28,545 nucleotides of DNA from Neisseria sicca 4320 (GCF_000193735.1 NZ_AEPF01000117.1:1-28545), one strand, 5' to 3'. Shown: positions 7,413-15,007, numbered from the stretch's first letter. A program made the numbers and translations. The notes: generated by a model from the sequence alone, not told the origin.

Positions 7413-7437
7413 TATAAACGACTGCTGCGTTTATAAT
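7413..7437 (+). promoter_or_regulatory. dsbD promoter region with palindrome over the -10
   Basis: TATAAACG (7413-7420) and CGTTTATA (7428-7435) are inverted copies separated by 7 bp. TATAAT at 7432-7437 overlaps the right arm, 34 bases before the dsbD ATG. No good -35 is seen, so the promoter may need an activator, or the palindrome may be a repressor site. Confidence 0.4.
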
Positions 7438-7470
7438 GCGCCTGTTTAATCCTTCCACTGAGAAGACGCC

Positions 7471-9276
7471 ATGAAAAAACTCCTTTACTTCTTTACCGCC
7501 TTTTTTGCCCTGTGTTCCAGCGCGTTTGCCGTGAACGCCGATGATTTGCTGCCGCCTGAAAAAGCGTTCGTGCCGCAAGTGAACGTTACCGACAAAGGCA
7601 TCAACGTCGAATTCAAAATCGCCGACGGCTACTATATGTACCAATCGAAAATCGTCGCCGCCACCGCGCCTGAAGGCGTATTGGCCGAACCGGTTTTCAG
7701 CAAAGGCGAACTCAAAGAAGATGAGTTTTTCGGCAAACAAACCGTATTCCACCGCGCCGCGCAGGTCAACTGGCCTTACAAAAAAGCCGCGCCGACCTAC
7801 AAGCTGACGCTGACTTATCAAGGTTGTGCCGAAGCCGGCGTATGTTATCCGCCCGTGGACACATCTTTTGAGATTAAAGGCAACGGCCTGTACAAGACGC
7901 AAAGCGACGAACCCATATCCGCCAAAGACCGCTTCCTTCAACCGGATTCCGCCAAACCATCCCCCGCAGCCGCGCCTAAAGCCTCGCAAAACGACGACGG
8001 CAGCCACTTCAAATTATCTTGGGAAACATTAAACGCCAACCTGTTGGCGTTTTTTATCGCAGGACTAGGCTTGAGTTTTACCGCCTGTATGTACCCGCTT
8101 TTGCCGATTGTTTCCAGTATCGTCGTCGGCGATAAAAACGCCGGCAAAAAGCGCGCTTTCGCCCTATCTATGGTCTATGTACAAGGTTTGGCACTGACCT
8201 ACACGCTGGTCGGCGTCATCGCAGGCTTGACGGGCGCACTTCTGACCGTATGGCTGCAACAGGCTTGGGTCGTTCTCGCCGCTGCAGGTCTGATGGTCGT
8301 CCTCGCGCTGTCTATGTTCGGACTCTTCAACATCCAACTGCCCAATTCTGTCCAATCTTATTTCCAAAACCAAAGCAGCAAACTCTCCGGCGGCAAAATC
8401 GCTTCCGTATTCGTCATGGGCATACTCTCCGCGCTAATCGTCGGCCCCTGCGTCGCCCCGCCGCTGGCATTTGCCTTGGGCTATATCGGACAAACCGGCG
8501 ATGCCGTCTTAGGCGGACTGGCGCTGTATGCCTTGGCACTCGGCACCGGCGTTCCGCTGATCCTCATCGGCACATTCGGCGGTCACGTCCTGCCGAAAGC
8601 AGGCGACTGGATGAACGGCATCAAATACGCCTTCGGCTTCATCCTGCTTGCCGTTGCCGTTTACCTCGCCACGCCGCACCTGCCCTACTACCTCGTTGTC
8701 GCGCTTTACACCCTGCTCATGATCGTCCCCGCTGTCATGTTGCTGATTAAATCGGGCAAACAAAAAGGTCGTCTGAAAACTACAGCCTCCGTTTTAGGCT
8801 TCCTTCTGCTCATCGGCGGCGCATGGTTCGGATGGCAAAGCGCAAACAAACAAACCACCGCCCTGCACCACTTCCTGACACTCGCCCCCCCGTCTGAAGC
8901 AGGCAAAACCACCGACCACGGCAAAATGTTCACCGACGTCGCCGAACTCAAAGCCGCTATGGATGCCGCATTGAAAGCCAACCCCGACAAGCCCGTCGTT
9001 TTGGATTTTTACGCCGACTGGTGCATTTCCTGCAAAGAAATGGCAAGCTACACGCTCAACCAGCCGAAAGTGCATGAAGCCGTCGATATGGAACGCTTCT
9101 TCCAAATCGACGTAACCGCCAACACGCCTGACCATCAGGCAATGTTGAAAGAATACGGCCTCTACGGCCCGCCGGGCATATTCATCATCCACGCCGACGG
9201 CCGCCGCAGCGACCCATTACTCGGCTTCGCCAAACCAGACGAATTTATCAACTGGTACAAACAAAACGAAAAATAA
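7471..9276 (+). CDS. dsbD: Thiol:disulfide interchange protein DsbD
   Basis: This 601-residue protein carries electrons from cytoplasmic thioredoxin across the inner membrane to periplasmic partners such as DsbC and cytochrome c maturation proteins. It has the three-module layout: a signal peptide (1-20, ending SSAFA); an N-terminal immunoglobulin-like domain with C119 and C125 (GCAEAGVCYPP); a membrane domain of about eight helices (about 188-460) with C206 in FTACMYP and C327 in GPCVAPP; and a C-terminal thioredoxin-like domain with WCISC (C518, C521). All six catalytic cysteines are present. The start is preceded by GAGAAG at good spacing. A DUS at 8766-8777 lies in the linker after the last helix, read Gly-Arg-Leu-Lys. 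A DUS-pair terminator follows. Confidence 0.97.
   Translation: MKKLLYFFTAFFALCSSAFAVNADDLLPPEKAFVPQVNVTDKGINVEFKIADGYYMYQSKIVAATAPEGVLAEPVFSKGELKEDEFFGKQTVFHRAAQVNWPYKKAAPTYKLTLTYQGCAEAGVCYPPVDTSFEIKGNGLYKTQSDEPISAKDRFLQPDSAKPSPAAAPKASQNDDGSHFKLSWETLNANLLAFFIAGLGLSFTACMYPLLPIVSSIVVGDKNAGKKRAFALSMVYVQGLALTYTLVGVIAGLTGALLTVWLQQAWVVLAAAGLMVVLALSMFGLFNIQLPNSVQSYFQNQSSKLSGGKIASVFVMGILSALIVGPCVAPPLAFALGYIGQTGDAVLGGLALYALALGTGVPLILIGTFGGHVLPKAGDWMNGIKYAFGFILLAVAVYLATPHLPYYLVVALYTLLMIVPAVMLLIKSGKQKGRLKTTASVLGFLLLIGGAWFGWQSANKQTTALHHFLTLAPPSEAGKTTDHGKMFTDVAELKAAMDAALKANPDKPVVLDFYADWCISCKEMASYTLNQPKVHEAVDMERFFQIDVTANTPDHQAMLKEYGLYGPPGIFIIHADGRRSDPLLGFAKPDEFINWYKQNEK
8766..8777 (+). repeat. DUS inside dsbD
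   Basis: Exact AGGTCGTCTGAA, read as Gly-Arg-Leu-Lys at a cytoplasmic membrane-domain boundary. Confidence 0.9.
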
Positions 9277-9281
9277 AGATG

Positions 9282-9328
9282 AAAGGTCGTCTGAAAAACA
9301 TGAGACAGGGTTTTCAGACGACCTTTTT
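9282..9328 (+). terminator. DUS-pair terminator of dsbD
   Basis: AAAGGTCGTCTGAAAA (9282-9297) and its inverted copy (9311-9326) with T-run, six bases after the dsbD stop. Confidence 0.85.
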
Positions 9329-9379
9329 GCAAACAACCGCACTATAATGCCTACTGTCCCCTTTCACAAAGGCAGCCTG

Positions 9380-10039
9380 ATGCAAACTTGGCACGAAGCA
9401 ATCGGCTCGGAAAAGTCCGAATCCTATTTCCAACATATCATCGAAACCGTCAAAAAAGAACGCGGCATGGGGCGGATTATCTACCCGCCTGCCGAAGACG
9501 TGTTTAACGCTTTTAAAGCAACGGAATTTGGTAACGTCAAAGTCGTTATTTTGGGGCAAGACCCGTATCACGGCGCAGGGCAGGCGCACGGGCTGGCGTT
9601 TTCCGTCCGCGAAGGCATCGCCGTCCCGCCTTCGCTGGTCAATATTTACAAAGAGCTGGCGGAAGACATCGAAGGTTTCCAAATCCCGCAACACGGCTAT
9701 CTGCAACACTGGGCGGAACAGGGCGTTTTACTGCTCAATACCGTCCTGACCGTCCGCGCTGGGCAGGCGCATTCCCATGCCACTTTGGGCTGGGAACGCT
9801 TTACCGACGAGGTGGTCAACCAAATCAACCAAAACCGCGAACACGTCGTCTTCATGCTTTGGGGCAGCCACGCGCAGAAAAAGGGCGCGTTTATCGACCA
9901 CAGCCGCCATCTCGTCCTCAGCGCGCCACACCCCTCGCCGCTGTCCGCTTATCGCGGCTTCTTCGGCTGCAAACACTTTTCCCGCGCCAATGCCTATTTG
10001 AAGGAAAACGGCATGACGCCGATAGATTGGCAGGTATGA
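9380..10039 (+). CDS. ung: Uracil-DNA glycosylase
   Basis: This 219-residue family 1 UDG removes uracil from DNA to start base-excision repair. Signature GQDPYHG carries the catalytic Asp (D61), and HPSPLSAYRGFFG carries the catalytic His (H184) and the DNA-intercalation loop. The start at 9380 (MQTWHEAIG) is chosen because AAAGGCAG precedes it at good spacing and the length matches neisserial Ung. An in-frame ATG at 9347 would add 11 residues but lies inside a TATAAT (9343-9348) that probably is the gene's -10, so it would not be in the message. A DUS pair follows the stop. Confidence 0.96.
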   Translation: MQTWHEAIGSEKSESYFQHIIETVKKERGMGRIIYPPAEDVFNAFKATEFGNVKVVILGQDPYHGAGQAHGLAFSVREGIAVPPSLVNIYKELAEDIEGFQIPQHGYLQHWAEQGVLLLNTVLTVRAGQAHSHATLGWERFTDEVVNQINQNREHVVFMLWGSHAQKKGAFIDHSRHLVLSAPHPSPLSAYRGFFGCKHFSRANAYLKENGMTPIDWQV

Positions 10040-10043
10040 AATA

Positions 10044-10107
10044 GGTCGTCTGAAAACGGCGATCAACCCCATCATCTGTCTGAACAAGCCTTCCTTTTCA
10101 GACGACC
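10044..10107 (+). terminator. DUS-pair terminator between ung and the PEBP gene
   Basis: GGTCGTCTGAAAA (10044-10056) pairs with TTTTCAGACGACC (10095-10107). The loop is 38 nt, and the right arm ends 27 bases before the next start codon. Confidence 0.65.
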
Positions 10108-10134
10108 CCTTTCCCAACCCCACAGGAGAACACT

Positions 10135-10632
10135 ATGCAGGTAACGACTTCAGCCATTGTCAACGGCGAATTTGAAGACAAATACGGCAAACGCGGCAGC
10201 CAGTTCAGCCCGAACAATATGCCGACTTACTCCATCCCTTTTGAAATCAGCGGTGCGCCCGAAGGCACGAAATCCTTTGCTGTCGTTTTGGAAGATAAAG
10301 ACGCCATTACTGCCAGCGGATTTGTGTGGACCCACTGGCTGATTTCCGACCTCAAGCGCACCTCCGTCACCGAAAACGAAAGCCTGACCGCCACCGACTA
10401 CACACAAGGCGCAAACAGTTGGGCAAGCCTGTTGGGCAAATTGGACATCGAAGAAGCCACAGGCTACGGCGGCATGTATCCGCCCAACTGCCGCCACCGC
10501 TACGAACTCATCGTTTACGCACTCGACACCGTATTAAACCTACCGCGCGGCTTCCGCTTCAATGACCTACACTTTGCCATGCAGGGACATATTTTAGACA
10601 GCGCAAGCGTGATGGGAACGTATGACGTATAA
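10135..10632 (+). CDS. YbhB/YbcL-family PEBP-like protein
   Basis: This 165-residue protein belongs to the bacterial branch of the phosphatidylethanolamine-binding/Raf kinase inhibitor-like family. Recognisable parts are the N-terminal IPFEISGAPEGTKSFAVVLEDKDA, then FVWTHWLISDL, and YGGMYPPNCRHRYELIVYAL, which lines the anion-binding pocket. There is no signal peptide, so it is probably cytoplasmic. AGGAGA lies 6 bases before the ATG, a strong ribosome site. The physiological role of the bacterial family is not settled and the neighbours do not clarify it. It is followed by a variant DUS terminator shared with the convergent RTX pseudogene. Confidence 0.88.
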   Translation: MQVTTSAIVNGEFEDKYGKRGSQFSPNNMPTYSIPFEISGAPEGTKSFAVVLEDKDAITASGFVWTHWLISDLKRTSVTENESLTATDYTQGANSWASLLGKLDIEEATGYGGMYPPNCRHRYELIVYALDTVLNLPRGFRFNDLHFAMQGHILDSASVMGTYDV

Positions 10633-10688
10633 ACCCTAAGCAATTTGTGACCTTTGCTAGATTTTTTAGAAAACCCAATCTTAGAAAC

Positions 10689-10735
10689 AAAAATGTCGTC
10701 TGAAACCTGTAACTAAGTTTTCAGACGACGTTTTT
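10689..10735. terminator. Variant DUS-pair bidirectional terminator
   Basis: AAAAATGTCGTCTGAAA (10689-10705) pairs with TTTTCAGACGACGTTTTT (10718-10735), one G-T wobble. Both arms deviate from the DUS at its second G, yet pairing is retained. It lies between two convergent genes. Confidence 0.75.
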
Positions 10736-10851
10736 ATTGAATCAGCTTAAAATGAACTGACGATTTGTTTCAAAAAATGTTTGTTTTAAATCTTTGCTTT
10801 GGAGTTTAAAAAGCAGATTCGTTCCAAATGGTCAGTTCTTTTTAGCAAGTT

Positions 10852-12066
10852 TTAGCCGATGATATTGGATGCGTCCAACCAGACAAAATCGAATTTGGCA
10901 AACATGGTGCTGCTGCTTGAACCTGCCTCGCGATAAGCAAGAGTATGCTGCTCTGTATCGAAGATGAGATAAGGACGGTCTTTTTGAAGAATGACCTCAG
11001 GGTCTTTTCAACGAACATATTTGACCAGTTCAAATTGGCGTTGCTGCCAGTCAGCAGTGAACGCATACCGGATAGGTCGAGTTTGTCTGTCGTAGGGTTA
11101 AAATCGAGCAAACGGTCTATACTGCCTTCACGAATATCTGATGCAGTAAAGGCAACGGTGTCGTTGCCTTCACCTGTGATGATGGTGTCGCTGCCCGAGC
11201 CGCCAGCGATATAGTCGTCACCATCTCCACCGTTGAGGTGGTCATTTCCATTGCCACCTGACAGGGTGTCGTTGCCACCCATGCCGTACAGGGTATCATT
11301 GCCGTCTTCACCGCTCAGACGATTATCCCCTTTGTTGCCCGTCAAGATATTGTCATTATGGTTGCCAATACCGAAGATGTTGTTGCTGCCTATTAAAGTC
11401 AGGTTTTCAACATTTTCTGCGGCGGTGTAGGAAACGCTACTGTAAATGGTATCGGTACCTTCTCCCGATCGCTCGGTAACTGTGTCATTTACATTGTCCA
11501 CATGATAGACATCATTTCCGTCTCCGCCGCTCATGCGGTCTAGACCGGTGCCACCGTCTAAATAAAGTATCATTTCCATGTCCACCATCAAGTACGTCGT
11601 TGTTTTCACCACCTTCTAGGATATCATCTCCGTTACCCCCGTAAAGTTGATCCTTACCCCATCCACCCTTCAGAAGGTCGTTACCGTCCATGCCGTAGAG
11701 CGTGTCATTTCCGCCCCCCCCCGCTTAAGCGGTTGTTGCCGCTGTTGCCTATCAGAATATTGTTGGAGTTGTTGCCAAATCCAAAAAGGTATTGCCGTCG
11801 CCTTCCAGTGTCAGATTCTCGACGTGTGTCGGTAAGGTAAAGGTTGTATCGGCGTAAACCGTATCATTGCCTTCATGTGCATATTCAACGATGGTGTCGC
11901 CTGCGTTCTTACTGTAATAAATATCGTTGCCCAATCCGCCGTAGAATGTGGTATACCCGAGACTGCCATGTAAAACGTCATTGTTGGGTGTTCCTTTAAG
12001 AACGACGGGTTTGACGGGTTTATTATTTGCTGCATTGCCGGGTAAAGAGTGCAATGTATCGGCCAT
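10852..12066 (-). pseudogene. RTX calcium-binding repeat protein, frameshifted
   Basis: From ATG 12066 (MADTLHSLPG, preceded by AAGGAG) to TAA at 10852-10854 the minus strand can be read as one protein of about 404 residues, but only with four frame changes. They are at a T5 tract (about 11785; six T restores Gly-Phe-Gly-Asn), at a run of nine G (11714-11722; eight restore Gly-Gly-Asn-Asp), near 11560 after Asp-Thr-Leu-Phe, and at an A4 tract (about 11015; five A restores Glu-Lys-Asp-Pro). The reading has many GGxGxDxLxG nonapeptides that bind calcium in RTX proteins, and two copies of a module ending VENLTL. The C-terminus, after repair, ends WLDASNIIG. RTX proteins are normally exported by type I secretion; no such genes adjoin. 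Most likely a decayed gene. Phase variation at the G tract, or sequencing error, is the alternative. Confidence 0.85.
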
Positions 12067-12233
12067 GATGGTTCTCCTTGAGAACAAGTTACTGGGGAAA
12101 ATAAATAATGCTATATATCTGACATTAATAGATTTTTTCTTTTGGTAGCACGATGTTGATTGTATCGGGGAATAAAATAATGGGAAAGATATAATAATTT
12201 ATATTATTGTTTTTTTATTAATCTAAAATAAGA

Positions 12234-12252
12234 AATGATATTTGATATCATT
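12234..12252. promoter_or_regulatory. 19-bp palindrome, possible Fur-like operator
   Basis: AATGATATTTGATATCATT: two 8-bp inverted arms around TTG. It is similar in size and base make-up to a Fur box but with different arm spacing. It lies about 170 bases upstream of the RTX start and 150 upstream of adhC. Confidence 0.35.
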
Positions 12253-12324
12253 CTAATTAACTGCCGATTGCATGGTGGCCCTTTAGTCGATCATGCTACT
12301 GCCGTAGCAAGATTGCAAAAACGC

Positions 12325-12355
12325 TTGCTTTAGACTGGAGTCCAGAGTATAAACT
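12325..12355 (+). promoter_or_regulatory. MerR-type promoter of adhC-fghA
   Basis: TTGCTT (12325-12330) and TAAACT (12350-12355) are 19 bp apart. The spacer is the near-palindrome TAGACTGGAGTCCAGAGTA, with its centre at 12340, exactly mid-spacer. A long 19-bp spacer filled by a dyad is the hallmark of MerR-family activators, and the NmlR/AdhR branch controls adhC in other bacteria. No merR-like gene is in the window. A conventional reading with TATAAA at 12348 and a 17-bp spacer is the alternative. Confidence 0.6.
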
Positions 12356-12373
12356 GCTGTCATTTAGCAATTC

Positions 12374-12388
12374 TGTTAATGAATTAAA
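12374..12388 (+). repeat. 15-bp direct repeat, left copy
   Basis: TGTTAATGAATTAAA, identical to 14428-14442. The two copies bracket the adhC-fghA operon. Confidence 0.7.
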
Positions 12389-12399
12389 GAGAAAAAATA

Positions 12400-13536
12400 A
12401 TGGAAACCAAACAAATCAATTCAACTATCAAATCTCGTGCTGCGGTAGCATTCGCGCCAAATCAACCCTTACAAGTTGTAGAAATCGATGTAGAAATGCC
12501 CCGCAAAGGTGAGGTGTTAATCCTCAATACCCACACGGGGGTGTGCCATACTGATGCATTTACATTATCAGGAAGCGATCCTGAAGGCGTATTCCCTGCG
12601 GTGCTTGGACACGAAGGTGCGGGTGTGGTCGTTGCCGTAGGCGAAGGTGTAGTAAGTGTAAAACCGGGTGATCACGTCATTCCTCTTTACACCGCTGAAT
12701 GTGGCGAATGTGAGTTTTGCCGTTCTGGTAAAACCAACTTATGCGTTGCGGTACGTGAGACGCAAGGTAAAGGCTTAATGCCGGACGGAACGACGCGTTT
12801 TTCTTATCAAGGTCAGCCGATCTATCACTATATGGGCTGTTCGACTTTCAGCGAATATTCTGTTGTTGCGGAAGTTTCATTGGCGAAAATCAACCCCGAA
12901 GCCAACCACGAACAAGTATGTTTGCTCGGCTGCGGCGTTACCACAGGTATTGGTGCGGTACATAATACGGCAAAAGTTCAAGAAGGCGACTCTGTGGCCG
13001 TGTTTGGCCTGGGGGCCATTGGTTTGGCTGTGGTGCAAGGTGCGCGTCAAGCCAAAGCGGGTCGCATTATTGTCATTGATACCAATCCCGCAAAATTCGA
13101 GTTGGCAAAACATTTTGGTGCAACTGACTGTTTGAACCCGAACGATTACGATAAGCCGATCAAAGATGTGTTGTTAGACATCAATAAATGGGGTATTGAC
13201 CACACCTTTGAATGTATCGGCAACGTAAACGTAATGCGTCAGGCATTGGAAAGTGCACACCGTGGTTGGGGACAATCCATTATCATCGGCGTAGCAGGTG
13301 TAGGACAAGAAATTTCAACTCGTCCGTTCCAGTTGGTAACAGGTCGTGTTTGGAAAGGCTCTGCATTTGGTGGCGTGAAAGGCCGCTCCGAACTTCCGAA
13401 AATGGTCGAAGATTCAATGAAAGGCGATATCGAGTTAGAACCGTTTGTAACCCACACACTGACACTCGATCAAATCAATGAAGCCTTTGATTTAATGCAC
13501 GAAGGTAAATCGATCCGCGCTGTTATTCATTATTAA
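12400..13536 (+). CDS. adhC: S-(hydroxymethyl)glutathione dehydrogenase / class III alcohol dehydrogenase
   Basis: This 378-residue zinc-dependent dehydrogenase oxidises the formaldehyde-glutathione adduct to S-formylglutathione and also reduces S-nitrosoglutathione. Catalytic-zinc ligands are C49, H71 and probably C178. Structural zinc is held by C101, C104, C107 and C115 (ECGECEFCRSGKTNLC). The Rossmann motif GLGAIG is at 203-208. The frame is intact, whereas some pathogenic Neisseria are reported to carry damaged adhC. The next gene, fghA, begins 8 bases after the stop and takes the product to formate and glutathione. Base composition is A+T-richer than in the neighbours and no DUS occurs. 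The protein closely resembles the Haemophilus influenzae enzyme as I recall it, so transfer from Pasteurellaceae is inferred. Confidence 0.96.
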   Translation: METKQINSTIKSRAAVAFAPNQPLQVVEIDVEMPRKGEVLILNTHTGVCHTDAFTLSGSDPEGVFPAVLGHEGAGVVVAVGEGVVSVKPGDHVIPLYTAECGECEFCRSGKTNLCVAVRETQGKGLMPDGTTRFSYQGQPIYHYMGCSTFSEYSVVAEVSLAKINPEANHEQVCLLGCGVTTGIGAVHNTAKVQEGDSVAVFGLGAIGLAVVQGARQAKAGRIIVIDTNPAKFELAKHFGATDCLNPNDYDKPIKDVLLDINKWGIDHTFECIGNVNVMRQALESAHRGWGQSIIIGVAGVGQEISTRPFQLVTGRVWKGSAFGGVKGRSELPKMVEDSMKGDIELEPFVTHTLTLDQINEAFDLMHEGKSIRAVIHY

Positions 13537-13544
13537 GGCTCGAG

Positions 13545-14372
13545 ATGAAACTGATCGAACAACATCAAATTTTCGGCGGTTCACAACAAGTTTGGGCACA
13601 TCATGCCCAAACGCTGCAATGCGAAATGAAATTTGCCGTCTATTTGCCGGATAATCAGGAGAATCGACCGCTTGGTGTGATTTATTGGCTTTCCGGCTTG
13701 ACTTGTACTGAACAAAATTTCATTACCAAATCAGGCTTTCAGCGTTATGCTGCTGAACATCAAGTGATTGTGGTTGCCCCCGATACCAGCCCTCGCGGAG
13801 AGCAAGTGCCGAACGATGCTGCTTATGATTTAGGGCAAGGTGCAGGCTTTTATCTTAATGCGACCGAGCAGCCTTGGGCGACGAATTATCAAATGTATGA
13901 TTATATTTTGAATGAGTTGCCCCGTCTGATTGAAGAAAATTTTCCTACCAACGGCAAACGTTCCATTATGGGACATTCAATGGGCGGACATGGTGCATTG
14001 GTATTGGCACTGCGAAACCGGGAACGTTATCAAAGTGTTTCAGCCTTTTCGCCTATTTTGTCGCCAAGCCTTGTGCCTTGGGGGGAGAAAGCTTTTTCTG
14101 CTTATTTGGGAAAAGATCGTGAAAAATGGCAGCAATATGATGCCGGCTCGCTCATTCAACAAGGCTATAAAGTGCAAGGTATACGCATTGACCAAGGCTT
14201 AGAAGATGAGTTTTTGCCAACACAATTGCGTACCGAAGATTTTATTGAAACCTGTCGTGCGGCAAACCAGCCGATCGATGTACGCTTCCATAAAGGCTAC
14301 AATCATAGCTACTACTTCATCGCCAGTTTTATTGGTGAGCATATTGCGTATCATGCGGCATTTTTGAAGTAA
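13545..14372 (+). CDS. fghA: S-formylglutathione hydrolase
   Basis: This 275-residue alpha/beta-hydrolase (esterase D family) completes glutathione-dependent formaldehyde detoxification by hydrolysing S-formylglutathione to formate. The nucleophile S145 lies in GHSMGGHGA, and the remaining triad is probably D221 (LEDEF) and H254 (YNHSYYF). The WLSGLTCTEQNF segment near residue 50 is typical of the family. Eight bases separate it from adhC, and it is followed by a non-DUS terminator, so the two form a closed operon. Codons are A+T-rich like adhC (many TTA, GAT, AAT), unlike flanking genes. No DUS is present. Confidence 0.95.
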   Translation: MKLIEQHQIFGGSQQVWAHHAQTLQCEMKFAVYLPDNQENRPLGVIYWLSGLTCTEQNFITKSGFQRYAAEHQVIVVAPDTSPRGEQVPNDAAYDLGQGAGFYLNATEQPWATNYQMYDYILNELPRLIEENFPTNGKRSIMGHSMGGHGALVLALRNRERYQSVSAFSPILSPSLVPWGEKAFSAYLGKDREKWQQYDAGSLIQQGYKVQGIRIDQGLEDEFLPTQLRTEDFIETCRAANQPIDVRFHKGYNHSYYFIASFIGEHIAYHAAFLK

Positions 14373-14427
14373 GCCAAAGAAGTGATTCGTGAATCGATTA
14401 AACGTTGAAGTGAACGTTAATTTTTTA

Positions 14428-14442
14428 TGTTAATGAATTAAA
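14428..14442 (+). repeat. 15-bp direct repeat, right copy
   Basis: TGTTAATGAATTAAA, identical to 12374-12388. It overlaps the start of the fghA terminator stem. Confidence 0.7.
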
Positions 14443-14471
14443 AAGGCATCGGATTGATGCCTTTTGTTTTT
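14441..14471 (+). terminator. Intrinsic terminator of adhC-fghA (non-DUS)
   Basis: AAAAGGCATC (14441-14450), a 5-nt loop and GATGCCTTTT (14456-14465) are followed by GTTTTTAT. It is one of the few gene-end terminators in the window not built from DUS. Confidence 0.85.
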
Positions 14472-14597
14472 ATAAATGATGAAAAGTGCTATTAAAATCA
14501 GCTACCTCCTAGAATCAGCATGAGGAGACCTTTGCAAAATCTCCTCACCCATTCTACTTAAATATCCCCTATTCCAATCCAAACCGTTGTTGAGAGG

Positions 14598-14704
14598 TAT
14601 AGTGGATTAAATTTAAATCAGGACAAGGCGACGAAGCCGCAGACAGTACAGATAGTACGGCAAGTCGAGGCAACGCCGTACTGGTTTAAAGTTAATCCAC
14701 TATA
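14598..14704. repeat. Correia repeat enclosed element, short form (CREE-2)
   Basis: 107 bp from TATAGTGGATTAAA (14598) to the inverted TTAATCCACTATA ending at 14704. Same length and internal deletion as CREE-1, opposite orientation. Confidence 0.93.
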
Positions 14705-14710
14705 AAAACG

Positions 14711-14748
14711 AAAAGGTTGTCTGAAAACTTGTTTTCAGACAACCTTTT
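14711..14748. terminator. Variant DUS-pair hairpin
   Basis: AAAAGGTTGTCTGAAAAC (14711-14728) and its exact inverted copy (14731-14748). Both arms carry the same change from the DUS (C to T, and G to A on the other arm), so the stem is perfect although uptake identity is lost. It abuts CREE-2. Confidence 0.7.
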
Positions 14749-14757
14749 GTTGTTATC

Positions 14758-14903
14758 GAGAACTTTGCAAATAGCCCTTTTCACCCCCAACAGTCGAAAC
14801 CCAAACACAAGTTTTCGGCTGTTTCGTTGCGGATTACAAAAAACAGACAGGCATACCGCCCTGCTCAGTTTCGTCCTACATATTTTTCCTTTTGCAAAGC
14901 CTA
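14758..14903. mobile_element. Probable remnant of an IS5-family element
   Basis: The left edge, GAGAACTTTGCAAA (14759), resembles the GAGACCTTTGCAAAA ends that I recall from IS1106-like elements in Neisseria. The following CAGTCGAAACCCAAACACA and TTTTCGGCTGTTTCG also resemble the inner flank of such elements. An inverted TTTTGCAAAG lies at 14890-14899. There is no transposase. A second GAGACCTTTGCAAAA occurs at 14525. The assignment rests on memory of repeat ends and is tentative. Confidence 0.35.
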
Positions 14904-15007
14904 CACTACGCTGCCAATACAACAGGTTTGTTTGATTAATTTTTGACAGTTGATGGCAACTGATTCGTCAAAAACCAAAGAAGCCGGCGATATGACTTAT
15001 CCGCAAA

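Larger units (their letters stand above)
12067..12399. other. A+T-rich spacer between the RTX pseudogene and adhC
   Basis: No gene is seen. It holds a palindrome at 12234-12252, a MerR-type promoter at 12325-12355 and one copy of a 15-bp direct repeat at 12374-12388. The segment from 12100 to 12260 is extremely A+T-rich compared with the rest of the window. Confidence 0.6.

Noticed and set aside
9347..9379. Upstream ATG extension of ung
   Set aside because: The ATG overlaps the probable -10 TATAAT, and the next ATG has a proper ribosome site and family-like N-terminus.
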